Positions 46,090-57,734 of a stretch of DNA of 64,000 nt are shown here, piece by piece; positions within the stretch are counted from its first letter, which is position 1; every line of letters begins with the position of its first letter. The notes under the pieces are model-generated. The model saw nothing but the letters and a program-made list of their open reading frames with translations. It ran no database searches and was not told where the DNA came from. The DNA comes from Bryopsis sp. KO-2023 (lineage: Eukaryota > Chlorophyta > Ulvophyceae > Bryopsidales > Bryopsidaceae): assembly GCA_030272585.1 (NCBI GenBank), contig BSYQ01000007.1, forward strand, positions 624,001-688,000, written 5' to 3'. Made by a program: the position numbers and the translations under genes.

Positions 46090-47052
46090 TCAGCAACTCC
46101 TTACAGTTTCATCACAGGCATTCGAAAATGACTGTTCCAGTTCGGCCACAGCCGAACTCGAGGCGTCAGGCCCGAGATTTCTACACCTATCCAGCATCTC
46201 CCGCCTTTCAATGTTCAACTCTCTCCCAACCCGCCTCAACGCGCTGCTTTGAACGCCCTTTTTCGCCAACGCCTGCATTGCGTTCGACAGCAGTTTTCTT
46301 GAGCTTTCGTCGACAGCGTGCAACAAGCTGTTTGCGTTCGCAAGACGCCCCTCTCTTTCCAGAGCTTCCTTTTCTTCAGCAGTGGTTCCCACGGGAGGAG
46401 GTGATCCCCAAAGATCAAAGATGTTGTTCCAGATCTGATCCAGCTGCTTGGGATCTGCCGTGTTCGTCACTGAAGTGTCAATAGTGATCGTTGACTCCTC
46501 CCAAGTGTGTTTCTCTGGTGCGGGCTCGTTGAATGAGCCAGCCATCCTCACTAAGACGTCTTCTTTCACGACGGCGCCGCTAGCTCTTTTCAAGTTTCTT
46601 GATCTGCAGAGTTCCAGGGGGCACTTGAAATAGATCTGCAAATACGAGCAGCGGCAGTCGCGTGCCAGTCGGAACCACTCGTGTCTCATGCTGGTCAGCT
46701 GCATATTATCGTCAATGAGAAGCAACCGCCATCGAGCGTTGTCCGCTTTGCTTTCTTTCAACAGCCTGGTCGCTGTCGCCTTGCATCCTGCTCTACTGGC
46801 GTGCCACGCGTCGAGGTCAAAGGACTCTGACGAGCGCTTCAGGTCGTCATACTGTGCATCGAAGGATACCGCGACCACTTGGACACGTTCAGAAGACGTT
46901 TGCAAATATTGTGTAAGGTTGGCGGCGAAGGTCGATTTCCCAGAAGCTGGCAACCCACAAAGGACCACGACGGCTGACTCCGCCTTTCCGTCTTCGACCT
47001 CATCCATGCACTCGCGCAGTGACGAACTCTTTTCAAGCCCACACAAAAACAT
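46090..47052 (-). CDS. PSTK: L-seryl-tRNA(Sec) kinase (PSTK-like), intronless
   Basis: One uninterrupted frame of 320 residues. The P-loop is VVVLCGLPASGKSTF (about residue 30-44), followed by VVAVSFDAQYDD, LLLIDDNMQLTSMRHEWFRLAR, and the LID-like region IYFKCPLELCRSRNLKR. This set, including the IDDN(x)YY-like strand and the C-x-x-RN motif, is the PSTK pattern: it phosphorylates serine on tRNA(Sec), the step before SepSecS makes selenocysteyl-tRNA. The related Elongator factor KTI12 shares the P-loop, but the sequence around RNLKR fits PSTK better. The start at 47052 is the first ATG; the frame stays open upstream without another ATG. The lack of introns stands out among its neighbours. It starts 78 bases from the divergent DUF393 gene. 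Confidence 0.8.
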   Translation of the reverse strand: MFLCGLEKSSSLRECMDEVEDGKAESAVVVLCGLPASGKSTFAANLTQYLQTSSERVQVVAVSFDAQYDDLKRSSESFDLDAWHASRAGCKATATRLLKESKADNARWRLLLIDDNMQLTSMRHEWFRLARDCRCSYLQIYFKCPLELCRSRNLKRASGAVVKEDVLVRMAGSFNEPAPEKHTWEESTITIDTSVTNTADPKQLDQIWNNIFDLWGSPPPVGTTAEEKEALEREGRLANANSLLHAVDESSRKLLSNAMQALAKKGVQSSALRRVGRELNIERREMLDRCRNLGPDASSSAVAELEQSFSNACDETVRSC

Positions 47053-47130
47053 GACGTCATTATAACGTTTGTACCATTGTTTGTCCTTTTTGGCCGAAGG
47101 CCCCCTCTGTCTTTCAGAAAAGCGCGAAAA
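47053..47130. promoter_or_regulatory. Very short bidirectional promoter region (PSTK / DUF393)
   Basis: The first ATGs of the two divergent genes are 78 bases apart. Either the untranslated leaders overlap, or the rightward gene uses its next in-frame ATG (47176). Confidence 0.5.
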
Positions 47131-48674
47131 TATATGCAACGCTCGTTCAAATCTCTTGCTCCGGCACTTCGAGGAATGACTTTAGCTAGGACCACGACAA
47201 TGAACGTGTCTTCGTGTTTGGGACGTGGAGGAGTCGTCAGGAGCTCGCTCCAGGTGGCATTCCTCAAAGACCCCTAAACCGTGCTTTGACAGTCGTCGTC
47301 CCAAAAAAGACTTTCAACCCCCCGACTTATCTTTGGAATTTCTATTGTCGAACTCAGTATTTGGAGGTTGGGCGTGGGCCCTCTCCTCGGCTTCTCGCCG
47401 CTCGTGACACCCACCTCTCTACGGGCGGTGTTAGGAGCGGATTCAGGTCCCCAAGAAACGTGGCTTTATTTTTCAAGAACACTTCTATTGCGGATCCGCC
47501 AGCAAGTGATGCTATCCCAGGTGCAAAAGTTGAACCTTGACGACGCGCCGAGTTCGTGAAAGGAACAAACAGTTTGACGTGACTGTGCTCTTTCTGGTTG
47601 AAAACGTAACAAAAACTTTTACAAAACCTGTTATCGACACTAAACTTCTGAAGTAGTCAATGAGTACTTTATTAATGGTGGTCAGCTAAGTACTGGAGAG
47701 GATCACAGTGATCATATTAGGCTGCAGCCGGGAAATCATGCACAACATTGGTCGAGTGTCCCAGCTGTCGAGAGGGATGTAGTCTTTTTTGCATTGGGGT
47801 ATTCCATTCCACAGCGATGTTGCTGTGTGCCTTTGAAAATAAAGTCTCGGAATTTCCCTTGTCAGACTTATCGAGTTCCTGGTTTGCCCGATGTGCTGAG
47901 GAGTGTGCGTTAATCCAGCAGAAACCAGCCCAGTTGGGGCTGAGCCAGGCACATGGATGATCCGTTTGCTATTTGATGGGGACTGTCCACTGTGCATGAG
48001 GGAGGTGGATATGTTGAAAAATAGAGATGCCGGAGTGGGGAATATTGATTTTGTCGACATTTCTTCGCCGGACTACCGAGCTGAAGACAATGCTGGCGTA
48101 ACGTATGAGGAGGTCAGACCACCACACTCGTTGAAACTTCGATTGTGGTTCCCATTGAGAAATCGGGGTTTTTTTTGCCTCACAAGCAAAAAACCATTTC
48201 CTCACCGCATGTTTGCCTAACTTGGGCGTTCAGCGGTTTATGTTGTTTGTTCTGGAAAAGTGGGGTTGTTTCTCCAATGATGGAAGGATGCGCTCCTCTG
48301 GCATACATGATGTAGGAACTCATTCACACACTTCTTTTTACCATTTTTGTTGAATTTTGTAGGCAATGGGCCACATCCATGGCATTCTGCCAGATGGCTC
48401 CGTGGTAACCAACATTGAGGTTTTCCGCCGATGCTATGAGGCTGTTGGCCTTGGATGGGTCTATGCTGTCACAAAATATGAACCCATCAGAAAGGCTGCA
48501 GATGCCGTGTATGGTGTGTGGGCGAATTACAGGCTTCCACTGACGGGGCGACCTGATCTCTCCATGGTCCTCGAGAAAAGGCGAGACCAAATTGACGAAG
48601 TAGGCTGTGGTGGGGACGATGCCGAAACCTGTGAGTTGCCCTGGGTTACGGAGGAAGCCAACAACAAAAATTAA
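47131..48674 (+). CDS. DUF393/DCC thiol-disulfide oxidoreductase-like protein, plastid-type
   Basis: Exons 47131-47253, 47358-47520, 47934-48112 and 48363-48674 join in phase to 258 residues. The first about 80 residues are Arg/Ser-rich with no acidic run (SLAPALRG, LGRGGVVRSSLQ), a likely plastid or mitochondrial transit peptide. The DCC domain is clear: IRLLFDGDCPLCMREVDML with the CPLC redox-type motif, IDFVDISSPDY, then HIHGILPDGSVVTNIEVFRRCYEAVGLGW. Plant plastid members follow the same order. Family function is poorly known; a thioredoxin-like fold and a membrane-linked redox role are proposed for it. The tail is acidic and short. Starts at 47131 and 47176 are both possible. Confidence 0.85.
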
Positions 48675-49953
48675 AATTGACATGGACGAGCCGCGCAGAA
48701 TTGCACAGGGCCCATGGCCGAGTATTCTTAATTAGTGAGGAGGTGCTTCATTTGGATTGTATTTGGCAGTGTGTTTTTTTTTTGTTCTTACTGAGGTCCA
48801 GAGTTTGGCACCGCCAAGTTTCAGAGGAGGGGATGTCTTTGTGAGTTGTGGGGGTTTTCTTGAGTCATGATTGGAGACTTGTGAGACAGGCAGAACATTA
48901 AGCCTGTTGATGAGAATGTAAACTGCTGATTAATTTCTTGATTTCGAGGAATGACCACCTGATTTCCAATGATACCTTTCTGTTGAATCAAATTCTTTTT
49001 GTTTTTCTCGGGCTGGATTTGCTTGTGCCAGATATGAATGGTCTAGTGTCCCTTGGACATGTCAGGGGGTGAATCTGCACTTGGCTACATGAGCCACAGT
49101 CATCATTCCCCACAAACACAGCATCGCCCAAATGAAAAATTTATAGCAACTATTACCCTGCTCCCTGAACTGGTTCTTCCAGCCATTATGATCAGATATG
49201 TCACATATCTGATCATATATCATATCATATGTGATGAAGATGGCAAATTTATCATAGATTGTTTTTCTATCAGTCTTTTTCTATCTCAATCGGGGTGCTG
49301 CTGGTCAGCGTCAGTTTCCAGCTATTCATGGCTGTGTCTTGTTGGCCATGATGTCAAGACCCAATTTCTGTAATTTCCATAATATTTCACAACCACAGTA
49401 GGGGGAGGGGTTTTTTGGGAACCAGGGTGTTGGGATCCTACTTGGGAACAACCCCCAAAAAGAAACTGGCAGGCTCCGATTGAGGATTTTGTAGGATCTC
49501 TCCAACAAGGCCTTAAGATACAGAGAACCAAACACCTCAACACCGTCGTTAAGTTTAAGTTCCTACAACTGATTCACCCCACCCAAAACCAAAAGTACTC
49601 TTCCAAATACATCTCCCTTCATGATCCCAAACCACAATACCCACAATACTCTTTTTTTTTTTAATGGCAAAAATGCTTTTCACACGATCGATTTTGTACA
49701 CCCATATGTTGCTCTCCTCACTGCCCCACACTCAAGATAAATCTCCAAAATAAAAAAAAAAGAAAGAGAAACACTCCCAGAAAAACTGAAACCTCGCTTT
49801 TATCAACAAAGATGAAAAAAACCGGACCACAACTTTTTCTCAAACCATGTTGTGATCAAACGAAAGCTTCATGGGAAGCATTTTGTTTCGTTTGTTTTTT
49901 TTCCCCAATAAGACAAAACTGGAGGGTTTTTTTTGGGGGGAGTTCTGGTTTTT
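48675..49953. other. Convergent intergenic space with a 14-bp hairpin
   Basis: No gene is supported. A perfect inverted repeat (49187-49217) sits in an ATATC-rich tract. Confidence 0.6.
49187..49217. repeat. Inverted repeat, 14-bp arms, 3-base loop
   Basis: TATGATCAGATATG (49187-49200) is exactly mirrored at 49204-49217 around TCA. It is followed by more ATATC/ATATG units, so it could be a slipped palindromic tract. Confidence 0.8.
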
Positions 49954-51111
49954 TTAAGCCCATTTCCTGGGGTTCCGGCATGCATCCAACAAATCAGCCT
50001 CTGGGGTGCCCTCCTCCGGTTGATGGTTGTATTCCCAGCGGGCGGTTAAAGGAAGAGACATCAAAATGCTCTCTATTCTTCCCCCAGTTTTCAACCCAAA
50101 GGTGGTTCCTCTATCATAAACCAAGTTGAACTCCACATAGCGTCCTCTTCGTATTTGTTGCCACTCCTTGTTGCGGGTTTCGTAAGGATCGTCCTTGTGT
50201 TTAGCCACGATTGGGATGTAGGAGTCCACCACGCTATTCATACAATCCGTCGAAAAGCCCAGGATCTTATCCGCGTCCCTGTCGTTCAGGTCGTCGAAGA
50301 AAATCCCTCCGAGACCCCGCCTCTCCCCACGGTGCTTGATTAAGAAATAATCGTCGCACCACTGCCTGTACTTATCGTAAAATTCGGGGTCGTGCTTGTC
50401 GCACACGTTTTTGTAAGTTCCGTGGAAATGGCGCATGTCCTCTTCGTCCACGTACGAAGGCGTGATATCCGTTCCACCCCCGAACCACCACTGTGGCGGG
50501 ATGTCGCCCCAGGCGTCCGTCTCGAAATACCGATAATTAAAGTGCATCGTTGGGGCGAAGGGGTTGACAGGGTGCATCACTGAACTGATGCCAGCGGCGA
50601 AAAAGGGGACTCGTTCAGTGGCGCCTTCAGCGGCTCCGTTTCCCCCTTTCCCCGTCGCAGCTCGATACGCTTCGGGGGGCATCGAGCCGTACACAACGGA
50701 CACGTTCACCCCGGCCTTTTCCCAAACATTTCCGTTGGACAACACCCGGCTGATCCCGCCACCTCCACCAGGTCGAGTCCAAGCGTCCTCCCTGAACGAG
50801 CTTCCGTCCAGTTCGGACACCGCGGAACATATAGCATCCTGCGCACTTCTGATCTTTTCCTCGAAACGCGCTCGCATGGTGTCGGGTCCGTCGACGTCTT
50901 TCCTGAGCAGTGTTTCGGGAGTGACATCCACGATGGTTTCTTTCTCGATCGCGGAACTCGCTCGTACGGCGGACATCCTGCGGTTCACTCGTCCCGCTCC
51001 GAGACGTCCGTTCCTTCGAGATTTGGGAACGGAGGTAGACGTGCGGCGGCCTGACGGTGAGGAAAGCCCAGGGTAGATCGGCAAGCACTGTCGGCCGATA
51101 GTTCCCGCCAT
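49954..51111 (-). CDS. CPX1: Oxygen-dependent coproporphyrinogen III oxidase, plastid, intronless
   Basis: One frame of 385 residues. The first about 55 residues ([15 protein letters not shown]...[15 protein letters not shown]) form a plastid transit peptide. The mature part is full length and shows the family signatures: [98 protein letters not shown] and [15 protein letters not shown]. It converts coproporphyrinogen III to protoporphyrinogen IX with oxygen, a step towards haem and chlorophyll. The start is the ATG at 51111, after which the transit-peptide composition begins; upstream in-frame sequence is open but unlike the family. No intron interrupts it, in contrast to most genes in this window. 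Confidence 0.96.
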   Translation of the reverse strand: MAGTIGRQCLPIYPGLSSPSGRRTSTSVPKSRRNGRLGAGRVNRRMSAVRASSAIEKETIVDVTPETLLRKDVDGPDTMRARFEEKIRSAQDAICSAVSELDGSSFREDAWTRPGGGGGISRVLSNGNVWEKAGVNVSVVYGSMPPEAYRAATGKGGNGAAEGATERVPFFAAGISSVMHPVNPFAPTMHFNYRYFETDAWGDIPPQWWFGGGTDITPSYVDEEDMRHFHGTYKNVCDKHDPEFYDKYRQWCDDYFLIKHRGERRGLGGIFFDDLNDRDADKILGFSTDCMNSVVDSYIPIVAKHKDDPYETRNKEWQQIRRGRYVEFNLVYDRGTTFGLKTGGRIESILMSLPLTARWEYNHQPEEGTPEADLLDACRNPRKWA

Positions 51112-51770
51112 CGTGCCGCAAGAGAAACAGGGGGTCGAACAAAGCGGGGGGAAACGGATATAAACGGCCTGTTCTGCGAAGGGTTTTTTTGCCAGCAAAT
51201 CAAGTCCTTGGATTCGTCGTACGATCCCAAAAAGTATCGCGGAATCAACACGTGGGGTGGGTGATGCGCGCGCGCGCTGCGCACAACTTCCCCCCAGGAA
51301 TCCTTTCATGCACCATATAATTGTGTTTCTTCCACCACACAAGGCGGTGTTGGCCTACTCCCAGCCACCGTTTTTTACGACTCTATCGTTTTGGAAGAAG
51401 TCGTGGCAGCGCGCGCGCTATCGTCGAGGAGCAATAGCTTTGGATTTTAGTTTTTTTTAATAGAGGAGCGTTCTTGGCGCGTGCTGGAATATGCCACCAG
51501 GTTTTTCTCCCCAATCAATGGCTCAGCCCTCGATCAAAAGGGGCTTCCTGTCGGCGGTAACGGTGCAATCTTCGCAGGTACCAGCGAATGTCCCCCAATC
51601 TTTCGAACCAACTTTATTGGATGTTCCTGGCTGTTTGGGGAGGCTTAGACGTTGCATAAGACGTCGACCGTCAGTTACCTTTCCTACAATAATTAATTTG
51701 ATTTTGTCTTCTTGTTGGCGCTGTTTAGGCAGACAGGAGGCATCAAAACTCCTCCTCCCTCGTTTTTGAT
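51112..51770. promoter_or_regulatory. Divergent upstream region of CPOX and DUF506 genes
   Basis: This region holds the two leaders. The part 51112-51480 is G/C-rich, with CGCGCGCG runs. An acceptor-like site at 51732 (GGCAG/AC) suggests a 5' untranslated exon of the rightward gene. A possible TATA-like TTTATATC lies on the minus strand near 51150. Confidence 0.4.
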
Positions 51771-53498
51771 ATGGATTTCTCGTCGGAGTCGGGAAGTTTT
51801 GGGGTTCCTTTGAGGGGACTCTCCGAAACGGGAAGTCTGGAGGAGTTTGACTGTTTCAGGTCTTTGGCAATGGAGAGGGCCCAGGAGCTAATGACACCAG
51901 CATCACAATTGGAGAAATCGGTACTGCTAAAATAACATCTGTTATTTTTTGGACAAATAACCAGGATGGGGTGTCTGTTAACTGCACATCACGTAATTCA
52001 GTTTGTCTATTAAAAACATCCAACTTTTCCTTAACATCCATTATTAGTTTTTATTTTTTTTAATTTCAAATGTCGCATTTTTCCCTGTCAACTATGAGTG
52101 ATATATTTGGGCCAGATTTGCAAATCAATTTATTAGCGTTTTGTTTGATAAATTCTTATTTGAACAGCTGTAGAGGCTTAAGAAGAACAATAGGAAAGGA
52201 ATGGAAATGTAATTGTTTTCTAGCCCTCGAACATAATTCCCAAATATATTCCATTAGAAGAGGAGTTGGAAAAAAGGGAAGAAAGGCTTATTTTTAAATT
52301 GCGTGTCGCAAAGGATAGCAACAGAGATTGAAAAAGAAGAAAGCCGTGGTTTGTGTGGAGAGGCAAGTAACTTATTGATTCCAATTTTAGGGTCGGAAAA
52401 TTCTACTATCAATCTTGTAAAATAATGGAGAAATTCTGTTTGGATCCATTTGGAACCAGACTTTTTTAATCTTTTGCAATGGTGACGCAAATCACTCATT
52501 TGCACAGCATTTTGACCTGGATGTAATACAATTCAAGAGAACGAAAAAGAAAAAGTACCGGAAAATAAAAGGGCCCCTTGAAAAAGCAAGTAAACTTTAT
52601 TAATGTACACTTTTCAAGCAAGTGTGTGTTTGTTTGTTTTTTCATCTTAGAACATTTCATCACGCCGCTAATTTTTTTCCTGGTTCCAGATCTGTGATGT
52701 AGTAAGAATGCTTTGGCCGGAACAGTGCCTGTCGGAGGGCGGCAGCCCAGATATTCAACTGTTGAAAACACAAATGGAAGGAATGGGGTACAAAGTGGAC
52801 GTGGTGGGCGATGGTCAACCCCGAAAATCTCAGTCAGCCCCCTCTCAGATGTGGAAACACCTAAGGCATTCTTTCCTGGTGTGTTACGGGGTGTTGGGCC
52901 CTGCGGGGGTCACTCTGGCATATCAGAAAACGCCAGTTGTTGTGGACCCGAGGTTCAAAGAGCAGTTTGCGATCGCCCATCCTTCGCCGTGGTTTGAAGG
53001 GCTACTCAAGGTAATTGAAAGTGGGAGGTCATTCCGGAGATGCATGCTAAAATCTGCATGCTGAAATGAAACCTGTGTGGGGACGTCTGTGTGTGCATGG
53101 TTTTTTTTTCAAGAAAGAGAATGTTGAGCAAATGCTAGAAACACTGAAATAGAGACAAAGGGCAAATCACATGTGTAAATGGTACTTCCTATGAAAGTCG
53201 AAACAAGATGGATTGTTGACTTAATTATTCGTTTAAATTGAAGTACGTAAAGTAATTATTTGTGCTGTTGTGTGAAAACATTCAGGTGATGTCGAGTGAA
53301 TTTGTTGGACATCCTGATGCATTGAAACGACTCGTTTCTCTAGTTTGCGACGAAATGTTGAAAGTTTTTGTGGAGCAAAAGCTGTCCATTCCACCATGGC
53401 GAAATCAAAAGGCGATGCTCTCCAAATGGACCGGGCCAATTTCAGAATACATAAAAACGAGGCCAGCTGAACAGAGTGCTCTACAAGTGTGCGAATGA
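51771..53498 (+). CDS. DUF506 (PDDEXK-like) family protein
   Basis: Exons 51771-51920, 52690-53010 and 53286-53498 join in phase 0 to 227 residues. The order matches the plant DUF506/PDDEXK_6 family: an acidic Ser-rich start (MDFSSESGSF), the helix ICDVVRMLWPEQ, LKTQMEGMGYKVDVV, the core PVVVDPRFKEQFAIAHPSPWF (Asp and Glu at the places of the family's conserved acids), VMSSEFVGHPDALKRLV, and the closing SIPPWRNQKAMLSKW. Biochemical function is not known; the fold is related to nucleases. The upstream frame is open before the ATG, so a longer N-terminus is possible. The first intron (51921-52689) is long, A/T-rich and odd in content. Confidence 0.88.
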
Positions 53499-56235
53499 CA
53501 TTAGGTGTTTTCCCCCCTCCCCTTTTTACTTTCTTTTTGTGAACTGGGAAAAGGAGGGGGGGGGGGAAGAGGGGGGAGGAAAAAACGTGAAGGTGTAATG
53601 ATGGAATTGAAAATTATTCCATATCATCCCGATGGGGGTTTCAAAAAACAAAACAACACTCATGTTGAAAAGATTCTTTCCGAATCAGCGTTTGTTTGAG
53701 GTCAATTTTCAACCAGGTTTCTTTTTTTTTTGAGGGGGTTTTTTGTTCTAATAGTTGTTGACGGTTTTTTTTTTGGTGGAAAAAAATGGGAAGGGTAATA
53801 CGTCACAAAATTCGTTGAATTAGATGATTTCATTTCAAAAAAAAAAGATGCAATAAAAGGATTGTTGAATATGATTTGATTGGGGGGAAGGTGCGGAGAG
53901 GGTTGGGCGCTGATCAAAAAAGGGGGGGGGGAATGATAGGTGCAACTTTATTAAAAACTAGAAAAAAGAACAAGAATACTAGGGAATGAATGGTGGTGAA
54001 ACCTGCAGATGCATCTCAGTTTCGTGGAACGGGGTTGTGGAAATGAGGAATTTGATTGGAGAGACATTTTGATTGGGTGGAGGCAATTCAGGGCCTTCAG
54101 GGGATTAAAGAGGTTTTTGCCAGAATTCGTGGTTTTTTCCCGGGTCGTCGGATCAGGATGGTGTGATTATTGTAGCTAGTAGTAAAAAATGGAAAACAAA
54201 AAAGAAACAAAGAAGATGAAGAGAACATGGGGCGGATGAATGTTTTGATAAAGTGAATTGAACTACAACAACAAAATCCTTTGCAAATCCTTCGTGAAGT
54301 CTGGACTGTTCAGCCACTTCATGACTCTGTGCAATTTGCTTTTTTTTGTTTTTTGCTTTTTGGGGTATTATTCTACAACAGTTCCTCTATCCAAAAATGT
54401 GTATTGAGTACTTGGTACACACAGCATCTTTTGTTTTTACAAAACACTCCAATCCGAACACAACAAAAGGCCTACGTCAATTTCTGCAATTGTTATTCCA
54501 AATCTGACTGGGCATTCATTTGATTTCAAAGCATAGGTTACGTTTCTAACCCCAACAAAGCACAGCGTTCAATTGCCTTTTTTCATCAATATTGTTAGTG
54601 ATCTCTTTCTGTGAGGGCATCAAGACCAGCAGTGAACCTTCATGCAAGAGTGAAAGTATATGAACATGACATATATTCTCTTTGTCAGATTTTTCAAGCA
54701 TTGAATGAATGTTGTGATAAGTTTCTGGTGGTGGTTGTCAAGCTTTCATTTTTTCGAATTTCATAGCTCAGGTTTTCAATATCGGTGCTCAAGACATTGC
54801 AGAATATCACTGTTGAAGGAACTCAATTCTTGAATCACCCTGTCAGGCTAGTTTTGCAAGCAATCCAATGCAGTATGGACAAGCAATGCAGGTTTCAGGC
54901 TATCTGTCCTCAACAGATTCCAAGATTCGAAGTAATTGTGCCTGGCATATTTGCCTGTCTCATCGCAAACACCAGCACACGTCCCCTGGAAAGGCTGGAT
55001 TGAGGAAATATGAAAACCACTCAATGCCCCTGGAACTGTGTCTTACCTTGGTGAGATTACCTTGAAACAATCGGTTAAGAAAAAACGGAAAACCCGGCAC
55101 CTCCGCAAGCACATGGCTCCAGTAGTCTTCGAACTTTTTTGTTCCTGTCTTCGATCATGTGGGCACATGTCCCTCTATTTTTCAACAGTTGCAAAATCTA
55201 CAGAAATCCGTATGTGAAAGGTTGGCATCATTGATTGCGTTCTGTGCCATCCTTGAATAACTTATGCAAATTGAATTTGTTGGTAGTGACATGTTTCCGG
55301 AGTTGACAGACGAGAAGGCCAATGCATTGTTACATTCACAACTTCAACACTCACCAATTAACACCGATCTGTCATGCCCAATAACTGTCCATCTGACATT
55401 CATTCCTGACAATCCTCTATCAGTCATCGCATGAATTTTATGGATGTCAAGAAAGCAAGACTGTTCCCACTGAAATGGCATTTGGAATGACCCTCGATCG
55501 TGAAGAAAGACGAACAGAATTGTCCACTCTCTTTCCTGATGCTAAGTAGACATGTGTTTATCGATCAGAAAACACCGAGGAAGATGCACGGGGGGAAAGA
55601 AAACACATTACTGGGGGTTGAATGACAGGAAAAGTGTATTGATTTCTTTTGGGAACAATGTGATCACACTCTAAATTAATGGGGACACCATTTTTTGTGT
55701 ACAAGAATAACACCTTGATCCGTTACGTCAATTATAAAAAGACTTTTGTATTTTATCTCTATTGTAAATCTCAGCTCCACTTTCCACTTTCAGTCTTCAT
55801 TCTTGGAAACAGCAACGAATGATTCAACTGCTTTCTTTGTTTTCTGAATTTCCAGCTTCAGTGTGTTTGGATGAGATCAGATCAGAGATTCAGATCCTGA
55901 AATTCGAATTTCAACCCAGATAGCTGTCTTTTTGTTTGTTCTCTCTGCACAAGATCTCAAATTGTTGGCATCTGCTTCGAATTGTATGTGTAAATGCACT
56001 CCCAAGGTTCTGGAGAAATTAGGCCATCCCTATAAGGAAAAATTAGGCTGTGGCTGGCTCCTGAGGAGAAGTGGAAGTGTCCTAAAGAAAAGGAATGGCG
56101 GAGACATTTCTGTTGATGCAAAAGAAAGGTCTTGTCAAGTTGTGTCACGTGCGATGATGTTGTGTTTGGGGTGTCAAACTCTGTCGATTTCCTCGCAGAA
56201 CTCGAATCCCCCAAAGAACCAGGAATTCGATCAAC
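53499..56235. other. Long intergenic space, no firm gene
   Basis: Most is A/T rich with G and T runs (about ten G near 53558). A protein-like plus-strand stretch at 54785-55003 (TLQNITVEGTQFLNHPVRLV) has no splice partners that I can support. It may be part of an untranslated or non-coding transcript. Confidence 0.4.
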
Positions 56236-57734
56236 ATGGGCACAGATGGCAACCGAGGTGAGATTCATCGTGGTCTGGTTTCATTCTCGCGCGTGATTCG
56301 TCGGCTGGGTGAACGCAAAGCACGTTTTCTTGCAGGAGGAGATGATGAACTCAAGAAGGTTCTCATGGGGTCTTCGAAAACCAGCATGAATCTGGCTCTT
56401 GTGAGTGTCGAAGCTTGGCTGAAACACGGTTCACCATCAATTTAGACCTGGGTATGTTTCAATTGCCTAGTGAGATCATAATCAGTCCAGTGCACGCCTC
56501 AAAATCCAACTTCTGGATATGATTTCCTTCACAACCTTTGGGCAACATCACAGTGACCACTAAAAAACAAGCCACTCTACCTTGATTGACACTGGCAAAA
56601 AACTGAATGCTCTATTTTTGAACTCTGTCTGTTTAGTTCAAGCAGCGGACGGAAGATGTGTGCAAATCGCTGGATGCGATTTTGACGACTCTGCAGTTTC
56701 ACCAAGTGCAGTGGGGCCCCATGTTGGATCAGTTTTCCGTGTGCAATGTCAAGATGGCTCGAATGCGAGAGCAGTTGAGACCTCTTCTGCAGCATTATGC
56801 CGTCCATCCAACAGCTCTCACACAGGAAAATGCTGAAGGTGTGTTGCCCACCCTCCAGGCTTCACTTTATGATCTGGATGATTGCTTGGTCTCCACGCTG
56901 GCTACATCAAGAAGTGTTGCTGGCTTTTGTTCTTATTTCAGTTGGAATGCACAGGAATTTGCACAAATCTTGTGCAGCACAACAGATAATTCCTGTTGGC
57001 TCTCAGTGTATGTCCCAAGTGAGACCAATCTAGCTCAACGGGAGACCATGTCCGAATTTGATGTTGAATTTATTGTGCAGCACTTTGCTCCAGGATCACA
57101 ATTCATGGTTTTTTTTGTGGTATGAAATATGCAGGGATGCACCTACTTTTGGCAACAAAACTTTTGGCAGAAATGGAAGAAGAGGAGGTCGAGATGTTGG
57201 AGGAAATGGGAGTTGGTGGTGCAGATGCTCAGTTGGAGAGCCATTTCGTCAGGATCTCAGAGCAGGTGGACAACCTGAACGGCATCGTCAGCCATTTGAC
57301 CATAAAGTCAGAAATCCCTGAGTCTGGGATGTTGGATTCAAGGGTAAGCATGAATCACAGCGAAAAAGCCGAAGAGCAGTCCAATTTTGCATGAAAACAA
57401 AGGGTTGTCTAATTTGCACAGTGCTTGGACCATGGTGATAATTCCTTAGACGCTTGGTTTGTTGGCTTTGACTCCCCAGGGATCAGTGAGAATGAAAGTC
57501 AATGAGAATTCCAGGAAAATTGTCAGGACAGTTGCCAAGCTACGAGAAAAGAAACCAGCGCCTGGACCTATGAAGCGTGCTGGAAGGCCAGGAGGTACTG
57601 GGAAAGGTGGAAAAAGTCAAGGATCCAAATCCAAGCCTGACAGCCGTGAAATTCTATTGAATGCGATGCTGACTGGCGAAGGTCTCAGGGATGCACACCA
57701 TGGCCCTCTTTTGTCAAGAGTAAGGACAAAGTAG
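56236..57734 (+). CDS. MED8: Mediator subunit MED8
   Basis: Exons 56236-56257, 56336-56400, 56637-56838, 57135-57343 and 57450-57734 join in full phase to 260 residues. The MED8 core is seen as VCKSLDAILTTLQ, WGPMLDQFSVCNVKMARMR, LLQHYAVHPTALTQENAE and MHLLLATKLLAEMEEEE, which matches the head-module subunit's helices and its conserved 'P-x-x-L-T-x-E-N' and 'L-L-x-T-K-L' points. The C-terminal 90 residues are basic and low in complexity (GRPGGTGKGGKSQGSKSK), which is common in plant MED8. It would link transcription factors to RNA polymerase II in the nucleus. The first coding exon has only 22 bases; the start is the only ATG in phase. Confidence 0.8.

Noticed and set aside
45877-46131. Rightward 84-codon frame
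   Set aside because: It overlaps the 3' end of the intronless PSTK gene and has no support of its own.
50564-51076. Rightward and leftward alternative frames over the oxidase gene
   Set aside because: Shadows of the G/C-rich coproporphyrinogen oxidase coding sequence.
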